Assembly (NCBI RefSeq): GCF_006352065.1
Contig: NZ_CP040915.1
Location: 1-64,000 of the forward strand
DNA: 64,000 nt
Reading direction: 5' to 3'
DNA from: Georgenia yuyongxinii
GTDB taxonomy: Bacteria > Actinomycetota > Actinomycetes > Actinomycetales > Actinomycetaceae
Made by a program: the position numbers and the translations under genes. The stretch's first letter is position 1, and each line of letters starts with the position of its first letter. The notes beneath the pieces were generated by a model. That model was not told where the DNA came from. It did no database searches and saw nothing but the letters and a program-made list of their open reading frames with translations. Below, piece by piece: positions 12,870 to 21,069 of this stretch.

Positions 12870-13193
12870 TCCCCGCGAAGAGCCTCGCTCATCGCGTGAG
12901 CCATGCGCCTCGCCGACCGACGTCGACCGGCCTGCCGCACGACAACGCCGATGTCGCCCCTCACCGCCTGCAGGTGACCTGCAGAACGTCCAGCCCTGTG
13001 CGAACTGGTGCCGCGACCCGCCTCCGGCGCCTTTGGGGTCCCCAACGGACGAAAGTCCCGTGAGCGACACATGTCACAGGTTACATTTCGATCACGCCAA
13101 ACGGTTCGCACACGCCCCGTCAGGCTGCACGCCCGGATGGCCCCCTCCCCGCCCGGATCGTGGACCACTCACCCGAACACGTCGGAGGACGCC

Positions 13194-13667
13194 ATGACTG
13201 CCAGCACCATCGACCGCCCCACCACCATCGGCCGGAGCGCTCCGACCGATCACCTCGCCCAGCTGCCGACGCTGGGCACCCTCGCCGAGCTGAGCAGCCT
13301 GCAGCGTGATCACGACACGCTGTTCTTGCGCATCTCCCCCGACCCGGACACCGACCGGTTGCGCGGGCACCGCGACGGCGAGAGCGGGTTCCTGCTGCCC
13401 GGGCTGCCCGCCTGGTCGCTGCGTCCCGAGGAGTGGTGGCCCGCCGGGCCGCGGCTGTGGGCGGCGCGCCAGCTCGTGCGCCACGGCTACCTGCTCTCGG
13501 GGGGCAAGGGCAACCGCATGTGGCTCCTGACCGGCGAGGTGGTCGGGCGCAGCGCCGACGGGGAGCCGCTCGTGGCCGGCTGGACGCCGTGGGCCTACCT
13601 CGCCTCCGGCGTCCTTGCTGCCGCCGAGAGCCAGTACACCGCATGGCGGTTCCGCTCCGTGTGCTGA
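13194..13667 (+). CDS. hypothetical protein, 157 aa
   Basis: The start is the ATG at 13194, seven bases after GGAGG. The protein is soluble, with no signal or membrane segment. It has a Thr/Ile-rich lead, then a compact domain with LFLRISPDPDTD, a Trp-rich segment (AWSLRPEEWWPAGPRLWAA) and SGGKGNRMWLLTGEVVG. I recognise it only as a conserved actinobacterial protein of unknown function (the pattern recalls DUF6098, not verified). It stands alone, between a 450-base gap and a terminator, so it is probably monocistronic. Confidence 0.75.
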   Translation: MTASTIDRPTTIGRSAPTDHLAQLPTLGTLAELSSLQRDHDTLFLRISPDPDTDRLRGHRDGESGFLLPGLPAWSLRPEEWWPAGPRLWAARQLVRHGYLLSGGKGNRMWLLTGEVVGRSADGEPLVAGWTPWAYLASGVLAAAESQYTAWRFRSVC

Positions 13668-13678
13668 CGCACGGCATG

Positions 13679-13716
13679 CGAAGGCCCCCGGACCCGGGCG
13701 GGTTCGGGGGCCTTCG
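13679..13716. terminator. bidirectional terminator between convergent genes
   Basis: Perfect 12-bp arms CGAAGGCCCCCG (13679-13690) and CGGGGGCCTTCG (13705-13716) lie between the 157-aa gene on plus and the Ala-rich gene on minus. This fits a shared terminator for both. Confidence 0.7.
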
Positions 13717-13749
13717 CGTGACCCGTTGCCGGGGGGGTCCAGGCGGCTG

Positions 13750-14733
13750 TCAGGCGCCCGGGTTGGGTGTTCCCGTGGTGCCGGTGGTGCCGGTGGTGCC
13801 CGTGCCCGTGCCCGTGCTGGTCGTGCCGGTGCCGGTCGTGCTGGTGGTCGTGCTGCTCGTCCCGGCGCCCGAGGCATTGGCCGCGGCGTCGTCGGCCTGC
13901 GTCGCCGCAGCCGTGCCGGCCGACTCGGTGGCGGTCGCCGCGCGCTCGCTGGCGTCCTTTGCCTTCCCGCCCGCTCGACGCACCGTGTCCGCGGCCTTGT
14001 GGGCCGTCTCGGAGGCCTTGGCACCGGCGGTGTGCGCCGCGGCGGATGCCTTCTCCTTCGCCGCCTCGGCAGCCGAGCTGACCTTGTGGCCGGCGCCGGC
14101 CTTGGGCTCCTTCGCCGGCGAGGTCACGGTGGTGTCCTCCCAGTACTCCTCCGCCCAGGGGTCGTCCACGGGCTGGCTGCGGCGCCACAGCAGGTATGCA
14201 GTCCCCGCGGCGGCCGTCCCGACCAGCACCCAGCCGAAGGTCCGGGCGACGCCCCGGCCACCCTTGCTCGGCGGTGCGGCGAGCGCCTTGCGGGCCGCCT
14301 CGCGGGCCGCCTCCTTGGCGACCTTCTGGGCCTTGGCGCCCTTGACCCCGCGGGCGCTCATGGCCTGCTCGCCCGCCGCGGCCTCGGCGGCGTCGTGCAT
14401 CGCCTTCTGCACCCGCGGCAGGTAGTCGTCGACGATCTTCTCGTAGGCGGTGTCGACGGCGGGACGTACCTTGACAGCCGCGGACTCGACCTTGGGGGCG
14501 GTGGCCTTGACCGTGTCGTGCCAGGCCTTCTCGGCGCGGGGACCGGCCCATGCGGTCGCGGCCTCGACGCGGGGAGTAGCCCACTCGCGCCCGTGCTCGG
14601 CAAGGTTCATCGCCTGCTTCGCCTGGGCATTGATGGCCTGCCTCGCCTGGGCGCCGACGAGTGCGCCGATCCGCGCCCCTTGCATGCGTGCCTTGCGTGT
14701 CTCGCTCTCGCTGGCCTTGCTCTTGCGCGACAT
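13750..14733 (-). CDS. Ala-rich single-pass membrane protein with T/G/S-rich tail
   Basis: The likely start is the ATG at 14733 behind GGGAGAGCAG; the frame stays open upstream only because of base composition. The 327-aa protein has a long Ala/Lys/Glu-rich amphipathic region (residues 1-175) resembling late-embryogenesis-abundant or apolipophorin-like helices, one membrane segment VLVGTAAAGTAYLLW near 185, a second Ala/Lys-rich helical stretch, and a tail of about 40 residues made almost only of Thr, Gly and Ser. No enzyme motif is visible. It is divergent from ppiA. Function unknown; a structural or surface role is a guess. Confidence 0.75.
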   Translation of the reverse strand: MSRKSKASESETRKARMQGARIGALVGAQARQAINAQAKQAMNLAEHGREWATPRVEAATAWAGPRAEKAWHDTVKATAPKVESAAVKVRPAVDTAYEKIVDDYLPRVQKAMHDAAEAAAGEQAMSARGVKGAKAQKVAKEAAREAARKALAAPPSKGGRGVARTFGWVLVGTAAAGTAYLLWRRSQPVDDPWAEEYWEDTTVTSPAKEPKAGAGHKVSSAAEAAKEKASAAAHTAGAKASETAHKAADTVRRAGGKAKDASERAATATESAGTAAATQADDAAANASGAGTSSTTTSTTGTGTTSTGTGTGTTGTTGTTGTPNPGA

Positions 14734-14895
14734 CTGCTCTCCCTGGTGGTCTCGCCGGACATTCATGGCGGCACGGCCCTGGTCGGCGGCACCGCCACGT
14801 CGATCCCCATCTTGCACGCTTTCGGTGACGTGTGCGACGGCTCTCGTGCCTGGGCCAGGCCGCGACGTGTCGGTGGTCCGTGCAAAGATCGAGTC

Positions 14896-15417
14896 ATGGA
14901 AGCGACACTGCACACCTCTGCCGGCGACATCATCGTCGAGCTGTACCCGAACCACGCACCCAAGACGGTCAAGAACTTCACCGAGCTGGCCACCGGCGCC
15001 CGCACGTGGACGGACCCGTCGACCGGTGAGGAGACCAACCGCCCCCTCTACGACGGCGTGATCTTCCACCGGATCATCCCGAACTTCATGATCCAGGGCG
15101 GAGATCCCCTCGGCACCGGGACCGGCGGCCCCGGGTACACCTTCGACGACGAGATCCACCCCGAGCTGAGCTTCACGGAGCCCTACATCCTCGCCATGGC
15201 GAACGCGGGCAAGCAGATGGGTAAGGGCACCAACGGCTCCCAGTTCTTCATCACGACCGCGGCGACCACCTGGCTGCAGGGCAAGCACACGATCTTCGGC
15301 AAGGTGGTCGACACCGCCTCCCGCGCCGTCGTCGACGCCATCGGAGCCGCCGCGACCGGCCGCAACGACCGCCCCGTGGAGGACATCGTCATCAACTCGG
15401 TCACCGTCACCGAGTAG
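14896..15417 (+). CDS. ppiA: peptidyl-prolyl cis-trans isomerase, cyclophilin type
   Basis: Cytoplasmic cyclophilin that accelerates proline isomerisation during folding. I chose ATG 14896 because the product MEATLHTSAGDIIVELYPNHAPKTVKNF begins where bacterial cyclophilins begin; the frame runs open for 1.2 kb upstream without meaning. The 173-aa protein has the active-site segments FHRIIPNFMIQGGDP and GSQFFITT and the GKHTIFGKVV strand. No signal peptide. It is followed 26 bases later by the rhomboid gene, a pairing conserved near actinobacterial origins. Confidence 0.96.
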   Translation: MEATLHTSAGDIIVELYPNHAPKTVKNFTELATGARTWTDPSTGEETNRPLYDGVIFHRIIPNFMIQGGDPLGTGTGGPGYTFDDEIHPELSFTEPYILAMANAGKQMGKGTNGSQFFITTAATTWLQGKHTIFGKVVDTASRAVVDAIGAAATGRNDRPVEDIVINSVTVTE

Positions 15418-15443
15418 CGAGCAGGACGCGAACGACCGCGACG

Positions 15444-16295
15444 ATGAGCGCACAGATCCCCGAGCAGACCGGCACCGCGGAGGTGCCGGTCTGCCCGCGT
15501 CACCCCGGCGTCGTGTCCTACGTACGCTGCCAGCGCTGCGGGCGGCCGGCGTGCGCGCAGTGCCAGCGGCCCGCGGCCGTGGGTATCCAGTGCGTCGACT
15601 GCGTACGGGAGGCACAGGCCCGCGTCCCGTCCACCCGCACGGTCTTCGGCGGTCGCGCCCGGCACGGCCGGCCGGTGGTCACGCTGACGATCATCGGGAT
15701 CTGCGTGGCGGTCTACCTGCTCGTCGCGGTGTTCGGTGGCTCGCTGCAGCAGCACCTGGTCTTCGCCCCGGGCGTCGGAGACGTCCAGCCGTACCGGTTC
15801 CTCACCTCGGCGTTCCTCCACGGTGGGGTCCTCCACCTCGCGCTCAACATGTACGCCCTGTGGATCGTCGGGAGCGTGGTGGAACCGGCGCTCGGGCGAT
15901 GGCGTTACGCCGCGCTCTACCTGCTCTCCGCGCTGGGCGGGTCCGTCGCCGTGCTCCTGCTGGCCAGCCCGGACAACTCCTCCTGGTTCACCGCCGTCGT
16001 CGGCGCGTCCGGGGCGGTCTTCGGCCTGTTCGCGGCGATCTTCCTGGTTCTGCGGCGCCTCGGCCGGGACGCGACCCAGATCCTGGTGCTCATCGCCCTC
16101 AACTTCGGGCTCGGGTTTGTCGTCGCCGGCATCTCCTGGCAGGCGCACTTGGGCGGTGCCGTGGTGGGGGCGGTGCTTGCGGCGTCCTACGTGTACGCGC
16201 CCCAGGAGCGCCGCACCCTGGTCTCCGGCCTGGCCACCGCGGGGATGCTCGCCGTCCTCGTGGTGCTCACCATGCTGAAGTACGCCCTCGCCTGA
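15444..16295 (+). CDS. rhomboid family intramembrane serine protease with N-terminal zinc-binding motif
   Basis: Integral membrane protease. The 283-aa product starts with a Cys/His cluster (CPRHP, CQRCGRPACAQCQ, CVDCV in residues 14-55) like the B-box-type zinc motif of actinobacterial rhomboids. The six-helix core follows with HGGVLHLALNMY, the catalytic serine in GASGAVFG (Ser189) and the catalytic histidine in QAHLGG (His235). Substrates are unknown. It follows ppiA on the same strand and ends before the repeat-rich gap. Confidence 0.95.
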   Translation: MSAQIPEQTGTAEVPVCPRHPGVVSYVRCQRCGRPACAQCQRPAAVGIQCVDCVREAQARVPSTRTVFGGRARHGRPVVTLTIIGICVAVYLLVAVFGGSLQQHLVFAPGVGDVQPYRFLTSAFLHGGVLHLALNMYALWIVGSVVEPALGRWRYAALYLLSALGGSVAVLLLASPDNSSWFTAVVGASGAVFGLFAAIFLVLRRLGRDATQILVLIALNFGLGFVVAGISWQAHLGGAVVGAVLAASYVYAPQERRTLVSGLATAGMLAVLVVLTMLKYALA

Positions 16296-16334
16296 GTCGC
16301 GAGCCGACGACGCAACCGGCGACAAGACGCCTGA

Positions 16335-16555
16335 ATGACACCAGTGTAGTTCTCCACAGGGCCATACACAGATGTGGATGACACCTGTGTAGTTCTCCAC
16401 AGCGTTGACCACAGGTGGGGATAGCCCTTCGGGAGCCTCTATCCCCAGCGTTCTCCACAGCTGGGGATAGATGACACTGGTGTAGTTCTCCCCAGGTGGT
16501 TGCACAGCTGGGGAAAGTCAGCGGCCGGCCTCGTCCCCAGGTGGGGATCGGCGCA
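16335..16555. repeat. three 25-bp repeats with DnaA-box-like cluster
   Basis: Three copies of a 25-bp unit start at 16335, 16378 and 16471. Each is ATGACAC, a two-base core (CA, CT or TG), GTGTAG and TTCTCC(A/C)CAG, so each holds the dyad ACAC-NN-GTGT plus a DnaA-box-like TTCTCCACA. That nonamer is intact in units one and two (16350-16358, 16393-16401) and occurs again alone at 16451-16459; the same nonamer is in oriC at 2006. GGGGATAG/CTATCCCC arms (16417-16424, 16439-16446, 16463-16470) and CCCCAGGTGGGGAT near 16540 add further symmetry. The gap 16296-16634 has no gene. A DnaA-binding or other protein-binding locus is inferred. Confidence 0.75.
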
Positions 16556-16580
16556 AGACCGAAGACACCAACGGACACGA

Positions 16581-16617
16581 AGGCCCCGGCACCGTCCTCA
16601 CGGACGGCCCGGGGCCT
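16581..16617. terminator. terminator between rhomboid and crgA
   Basis: Nested perfect stems AGGCCCCGG (16581-16589) / CCGGGGCCT (16609-16617) and CCGTCC (16592-16597) / GGACGG (16602-16607), with a four-base loop. It lies 18 bases beyond the crgA stop and probably ends crgA transcription; it could serve the rhomboid transcript too. Confidence 0.65.
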
Positions 16618-16634
16618 GCGGACGCAGATGTGGC

Positions 16635-16886
16635 TCAGCGCCACCGCAACGTCATGAAGAATCCGACCAGCATCACACCGAACCCGATCGCCAGGTTCCA
16701 GTTGCCCAGCCCGGGCACCGGCCAGCTGCCCTGCGTGAGGTACGTGACGACGACCCAGACCAGACCCAGCACCATGAGCGTGACCATCGCGGGCGCCCAC
16801 CAGCTCGGGCTGGGCTTCGCGGCCGCCGCCTGCTGCATCTCGGACCGGGCCGGGGTGTCCTTCTTGCGCTTCTTGGACTCGGGCAT
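16635..16886 (-). CDS. crgA: cell division protein CrgA
   Basis: Small membrane protein of the actinobacterial divisome that interacts with FtsZ-ring and peptidoglycan factors and restrains or times septation. The start is ATG 16886 behind GAGGAGACG. The 83-aa product has the basic lead MPESKKRKKD, a short cytoplasmic stretch, then two membrane helices (WWAPAMVTLMVLGLVWVVVTY and NLAIGFGVMLVGFFMTLRW) with the conserved GNWNLAIGF. Length and layout match CrgA. It lies near the pkn/pbp/rodA block, as usual. Confidence 0.95.
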   Translation of the reverse strand: MPESKKRKKDTPARSEMQQAAAAKPSPSWWAPAMVTLMVLGLVWVVVTYLTQGSWPVPGLGNWNLAIGFGVMLVGFFMTLRWR

Positions 16887-17034
16887 CTTTCGTCTCCTCG
16901 CGGGTACGGCCCCGGAGGGCACATCACTCGCCGGACCAGGCCGGCGCTCCACGGACGCGCACCGCGGCGCGACCGCCTCCTAGCGTATCGTCGCCAGCGG
17001 TAGATCCGGCGGCAACGTCACCAGAGGAGGGGCC

Positions 17035-17835
17035 ATGAGCGTCGGTCCCGCCGCGCCCCACGACGGCGACGCGGCACGCACCGGCCCCCCGTCGCCGCCT
17101 GCCGGTCACCGGCCCGTGCCGTCCCGCTCGATCGCCACCGCTGTCGTGGCCGCGCTGGCCGGGCTGCTCTTCGCCACCAACGCCCAGGTATTTGCGGGCG
17201 ACGAGGACCGCCACCCGCAGAACCTCGAGGACCTCGCCCGCGTCGAGAGCGCTCGGCTGGAGCGGCTCGAGGCCGAGAATGCCGCCCTGCGCGGGGAGGT
17301 CCGGGGGTTCCTCGGCGCGGAGGAGAAGGACCCGGAGGCGGGGCCGGCCGGCCGGCTAGCGGCCCAGGCGGCCGGGCAGAGCGCGGCCACCGGACCGGGC
17401 CTGATGGTCGAGCTGTGGGACGCCCCCCAGCAGACCGACGGGCTCGCCGCCACCCTGCCGCCCGACTCCCTCGTGGTGCACCAGCAGGACATCGAGGGCG
17501 TGATGAACGCCCTGTGGGCCGGCGGCGCCGAGGCGATGACCGTACAGGGGCACCGGGTGGTCTCCACCACGGGGGTGCGGTGCGTGGGCAACGTGCTGCA
17601 CATCGACGGCAGGACCTACTCCCCGCCGTACGAGATCCAGGCGATCGGCGACCCGGGGATGCTTCGCGACTCGCTCCTGGCAGACCCGCGCGTGCAGGTC
17701 TACCTCGACTACGTCGAGGCCGTGGGACTCGGCTGGTCGGTGCGCCCCGCGGAGAAGCTGGCGCTCCCTGCCTACGCCGGCTCCCTCACCCTGACCCACG
17801 CGCAGGTCCTCAACGGCCCGGGCAGCGGCGCATGA
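17035..17835 (+). CDS. DUF881 family membrane-anchored protein
   Basis: Conserved actinobacterial and Firmicute protein of unknown biochemical role, usually near division genes. ATG 17035 follows AGAGGAGGGG. The 266-aa product has a Pro-rich cytoplasmic lead, one membrane anchor (SIATAVVAALAGLLFATNAQVF, about 31-53), a short coiled coil (ARLERLEAENAALRGEVRGF) and the extracellular DUF881 domain with VVHQQDIEGVMNALWAGGAEAM and the ATTGVRCVGNVLHIDG-like segment. Its stop overlaps an in-frame ATG of the next gene. Confidence 0.92.
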   Translation: MSVGPAAPHDGDAARTGPPSPPAGHRPVPSRSIATAVVAALAGLLFATNAQVFAGDEDRHPQNLEDLARVESARLERLEAENAALRGEVRGFLGAEEKDPEAGPAGRLAAQAAGQSAATGPGLMVELWDAPQQTDGLAATLPPDSLVVHQQDIEGVMNALWAGGAEAMTVQGHRVVSTTGVRCVGNVLHIDGRTYSPPYEIQAIGDPGMLRDSLLADPRVQVYLDYVEAVGLGWSVRPAEKLALPAYAGSLTLTHAQVLNGPGSGA

Positions 17836-17885
17836 CGCCCGACGTCGCCCCGCCCCGCACGCCTCAGCCCACCGACGGGAGCACC

Positions 17886-18509
17886 GTGACCGCAGCGAAC
17901 ATCCTCGTTGTCGACAACTACGACAGCTTCGTCTACACGATCGTCGGCTACCTCCAGCAGCTCGGTGCCGCGACCACGGTCGTGCGCAACGACGCGGTGC
18001 CGGCCGTGGACGGCTACGACGGCGTCCTTGTCTCCCCGGGGCCGGGCACCCCCAAGGAGGCCGGCGCCTCCCTCGACGTCATCGCGGCCTGCGCCGAGCG
18101 CGCCCTGCCGATGCTCGGCGTCTGCCTGGGGCACCAGGCCCTCGGGGAGCTCTTCGGCGGGGTGGTCACCCACGCGCCTGAGCTCATGCACGGCAAGACC
18201 TCCGCGGTCGAGCACGCCGGAGCCGGTGTCTTCGCCGGGCTTCCCAGCCCGCTCACCGCCACGCGGTACCACTCGCTCGCCGTCGTGCGCGACACCGTCC
18301 CCGCGGAGCTGGAGATCACCGCCACCACCGCCGGCGGGATCGTGATGGGCCTGCGGCACCGGACGCTGCCGTTGCACGGTGTGCAGTTCCACCCCGAGTC
18401 GGTCCTCACCGAGGGCGGGCACCGGCTGCTCGCCAACTGGCTGGCGGTCACCGGCGACGACGGCGCCGTCGCCCGCTCCGAGGGCCTCGCCCCGCTCGTC
18501 AACCGCTGA
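17886..18509 (+). CDS. glutamine amidotransferase, anthranilate/aminodeoxychorismate synthase component II
   Basis: Class I glutamine amidotransferase that supplies ammonia for anthranilate or 4-amino-4-deoxychorismate synthesis (TrpG/PabA). The triad is visible: Cys80 in GVCLGHQAL, His169 and Glu171 in QFHPES; VDNYDSFVY at the N terminus is typical. I prefer GTG 17886, which gives 207 aa; an in-frame ATG at 17832 overlaps the DUF881 stop as ATGA and would add 18 residues. No component I gene is nearby, so the partner cannot be told. Confidence 0.93.
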   Translation: MTAANILVVDNYDSFVYTIVGYLQQLGAATTVVRNDAVPAVDGYDGVLVSPGPGTPKEAGASLDVIAACAERALPMLGVCLGHQALGELFGGVVTHAPELMHGKTSAVEHAGAGVFAGLPSPLTATRYHSLAVVRDTVPAELEITATTAGGIVMGLRHRTLPLHGVQFHPESVLTEGGHRLLANWLAVTGDDGAVARSEGLAPLVNR

Positions 18510-18516
18510 CGAGAGC

Positions 18517-19113
18517 TCAGGCCAGGGCACCCAGCCGGGGGCGCAGCACGTCCGCCAGCGACTCGAGATCCATGCCGAGCTCGTCGGAGATGAGCAGCCG
18601 CTCGACGCCCAGGTCCCAGTAGTGCTTGCCCGTCGTCGGGACCACCTCGACGACGTAGCGGAACGCGGACGCCGGACGGCCGAGCCGGGCCTCGATCTCC
18701 TTGACCAGCGGCAGCATGCCCAGGGTGTGCAGGGCGCTGAACGTGGTCCCCGTGCCCAGCGCACCGGCCTGGGCGCGGCGGACCGACTGCCACCGCAGGG
18801 CCGCGGGAAAGAGCGCCACCTGCGCGGCCTGCAGCTCGGGGGTGCCGGCACTGCCGGGGAAGTCCGGCCCGTCGACGCGGACGTCGCGGTCGTCGGGGCG
18901 GTGGTCGAGCAGGTCCTCCCACCAGCTCAGCCACTGGGTCTGGGCGGCGCGGCGCTGGCGGGTGTCCCACCGGGCGTCCCAGCGCGGCACGTGGCCGTCC
19001 AGCGGTGGGAAGTCCTGCGCCACGTCCAGCCCTGCGGCGTCGCGGAGGTACAGCGCGAGCACGAGGTCCGCGGGGTCGGTGAACACCACCAACCAGCTCG
19101 CCGTCTCCACCAT
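18517..19113 (-). CDS. hypothetical protein, 198 aa
   Basis: Convergent with the amidotransferase gene (7-base gap) and followed by pknB on the same strand. I prefer the ATG at 19113 (MVETASWLVVFTDP); a start at 19152 is possible. The protein is soluble, with Trp-rich segments (WDARWDTRQRRAAQTQWLSW) and a C-terminal part YVVEVVPTTGKHYWDLGVERLLISDEL. No known motif is recognised. It resembles uncharacterised actinobacterial proteins found between these same genes; function unknown. Confidence 0.75.
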   Translation of the reverse strand: MVETASWLVVFTDPADLVLALYLRDAAGLDVAQDFPPLDGHVPRWDARWDTRQRRAAQTQWLSWWEDLLDHRPDDRDVRVDGPDFPGSAGTPELQAAQVALFPAALRWQSVRRAQAGALGTGTTFSALHTLGMLPLVKEIEARLGRPASAFRYVVEVVPTTGKHYWDLGVERLLISDELGMDLESLADVLRPRLGALA

Positions 19114-19173
19114 GCCGTCACTATGCCGCGACGGCGGCGGCCACGCGAGCAACCGCGCGGGTGGACCCGGAGG

Positions 19174-21069
19174 TCAGCCCTCGTTGTCTCCGTCGTTGCC
19201 GCGCCCGTTCCCCCGGCCGGTGTTGCCGGTGTTGCCGTTGTTGCCGTCGGTGCCGGCGTCCGTCGGCGTGCCGCCGTCGCCGGGTTCGGTCGCCGTGTCG
19301 GTCGGCTCCGGGGCCACCGTCTCAGGTGCCTCGGTCGCCACGATGAGAGTGATGGTCTCCCCCCGCTCGACGACACCCGCGGGCCGGGACTGCTCGAGCA
19401 CGGTCCCGGGCTCGAAGTCGCCGGACGGCGTCGTCTCGATCCGCACCCCGAGGTCGAGCGAGCGCAGCACCTCCGAGGCCGCGTCCTCGGACTGGCCCAC
19501 CAGCTCGGGCAGGTTGACGTTGGGACTGGCGATCACCAGCGTGACCGCGGTACCGGGTGCGACGGAGGTCTTGGCGGCCGGGTCGGTGCGGATGACGTCG
19601 CGGACGTCGACGGAGGCGTCCGCGTTCTCCTCGGTGACCTGACCCACCTCCAGCCCGACGGCCCGCAGGGCGGCCGCGGCCTGGTCCTGGCTCTGCCCGG
19701 TGACGTCGGGCACCGCCACCGCGTTGGGGCCGGAGGAGAACGCGACGCTCACGCGCGAACCGACCTCGACCTCCGTGCCCACCGCCGGGTCGGCGGAGAC
19801 GAACTGCCCCTCCGGGACGGTGTCCGACGGGACGGGATCGAGGATGTTCGGGTTGAGCTGCGCCTCGGTCAACGCGGTGCGGACCCCGTTCTGGTCCAGG
19901 CCGGCCAGCTCGGGCACCGCCGTGGTGGCGGCCGGCGTCGGCGTCTCGTCGGTGGGGTTGAGCAGCATCCACGTGATGCCCGCGGCGGCGGCGACGGCGA
20001 TGACGGCCAGCAGCCACACCCACCACCGGGACTTGCGCCGCTCCTCGGGCTCGACGGTGCCGGTCGCCGCGGAGGTCGTCGTCGGGGCGCCGGCGGTGGC
20101 CGGGCCCATCATGCGGGTGGCGGTCGCCGCCTGCATCGGGGTGGTCACCGCGGTGGCCGCCGCGGCGCCCGCCAGGCCCCAGGCCGCCACCGTGGGGGCC
20201 TCGACGTGGCCGCCGCGAACGGCGGCCAGCAGGTCGGCCCGCATGTGGGCGGCGTCGGCGTAGCGGTCCTCACGGTCCTTGGCCAGCGATTTGAGGACCA
20301 CGCGGTCCAGGGACTCCGGCACGTCCGGGGTGATGGCCGACGGCGCGCGGGGCGTCTCGCTGACGTGCTGGTAGGCGACGGCAACCGCCGAGTCACCCTG
20401 GAAGGGCGGCTGGCCGGTGAGCAGCTCGAAGAGCAGGCAGCCCGTGGAGTACAGGTCGGAGCGGGCGTCGACGACCTCCCCGCGCGCCTGCTCCGGGGAG
20501 AGGTACTGCGCGGTGCCGACGACGGCGTGGGTCTGGGTCATCGTCGCGGCGGAGTCCGCCATCGCGCGGGCGATGCCGAAGTCCATGACCTTCACCGCAC
20601 CGGTCGGGGTGAGCATGATGTTCCCGGGCTTGATGTCCCGGTGGACGATGCCCTCGCGGTGGGAGTACTCCAGGGCCGAGAGGACCCCGACGACGATCTC
20701 GACGGCCTCGTCGATCGGGAGCGGGTCACCGCCGGAGAGCAGCGACCGTACGGTGTGGCCCTCCACGTACTCCATGACGATGAACGGCACGGTGGTGGTG
20801 TTGCCGCTTGCGCTGACCACGTGCTCCTCGCCGGTGTCGTACACCGAGACGATCGAGGGGTGGTTCAGGGCCGCCGCGGACTGGGCCTCCCGCCGGAACC
20901 TGGCCTGGAAGGTGGGGTCCTTGGCGAGGTCGGAGCGCAGCACCTTGATTGCCACGGTCCGCGAGAGTCGGTTGTCGTACCCGATGTGCACCTCAGCCAT
21001 TCCGCCACGGCCGATCAGCTCGCCCACTTCGTAGCGGCCGGCAAGAACACGGGGGATCTCGTCCACCAC
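19174..21069 (-). CDS. pknB: serine/threonine protein kinase PknB with PASTA domains
   Basis: Membrane receptor-type kinase that senses peptidoglycan fragments or lipid II through PASTA domains and phosphorylates cell wall and division proteins. The 631-aa product has glycine loop GRGGMAEV, ATP lysine K42, catalytic HRDIKPGN (Asp145) and DFG at 163-165; a membrane helix WWVWLLAVIAVAAAAGITWML near 345-365; about four PASTA repeats between about 385 and 580; and a Gly/Asn-rich tail. Its GTG start shares one base with the pknA stop (TAGTG), showing tight coupling at the end of the fhaA-pknB operon. Confidence 0.97.
   Translation of the reverse strand: MVDEIPRVLAGRYEVGELIGRGGMAEVHIGYDNRLSRTVAIKVLRSDLAKDPTFQARFRREAQSAAALNHPSIVSVYDTGEEHVVSASGNTTTVPFIVMEYVEGHTVRSLLSGGDPLPIDEAVEIVVGVLSALEYSHREGIVHRDIKPGNIMLTPTGAVKVMDFGIARAMADSAATMTQTHAVVGTAQYLSPEQARGEVVDARSDLYSTGCLLFELLTGQPPFQGDSAVAVAYQHVSETPRAPSAITPDVPESLDRVVLKSLAKDREDRYADAAHMRADLLAAVRGGHVEAPTVAAWGLAGAAAATAVTTPMQAATATRMMGPATAGAPTTTSAATGTVEPEERRKSRWWVWLLAVIAVAAAAGITWMLLNPTDETPTPAATTAVPELAGLDQNGVRTALTEAQLNPNILDPVPSDTVPEGQFVSADPAVGTEVEVGSRVSVAFSSGPNAVAVPDVTGQSQDQAAAALRAVGLEVGQVTEENADASVDVRDVIRTDPAAKTSVAPGTAVTLVIASPNVNLPELVGQSEDAASEVLRSLDLGVRIETTPSGDFEPGTVLEQSRPAGVVERGETITLIVATEAPETVAPEPTDTATEPGDGGTPTDAGTDGNNGNTGNTGRGNGRGNDGDNEG

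Noticed and set aside
16335-16555. CRISPR array from the three 25-bp repeats
   Set aside because: Only three units, unequal spacing (43 and 93 bases), dyad cores that vary, and no cas genes in the window.
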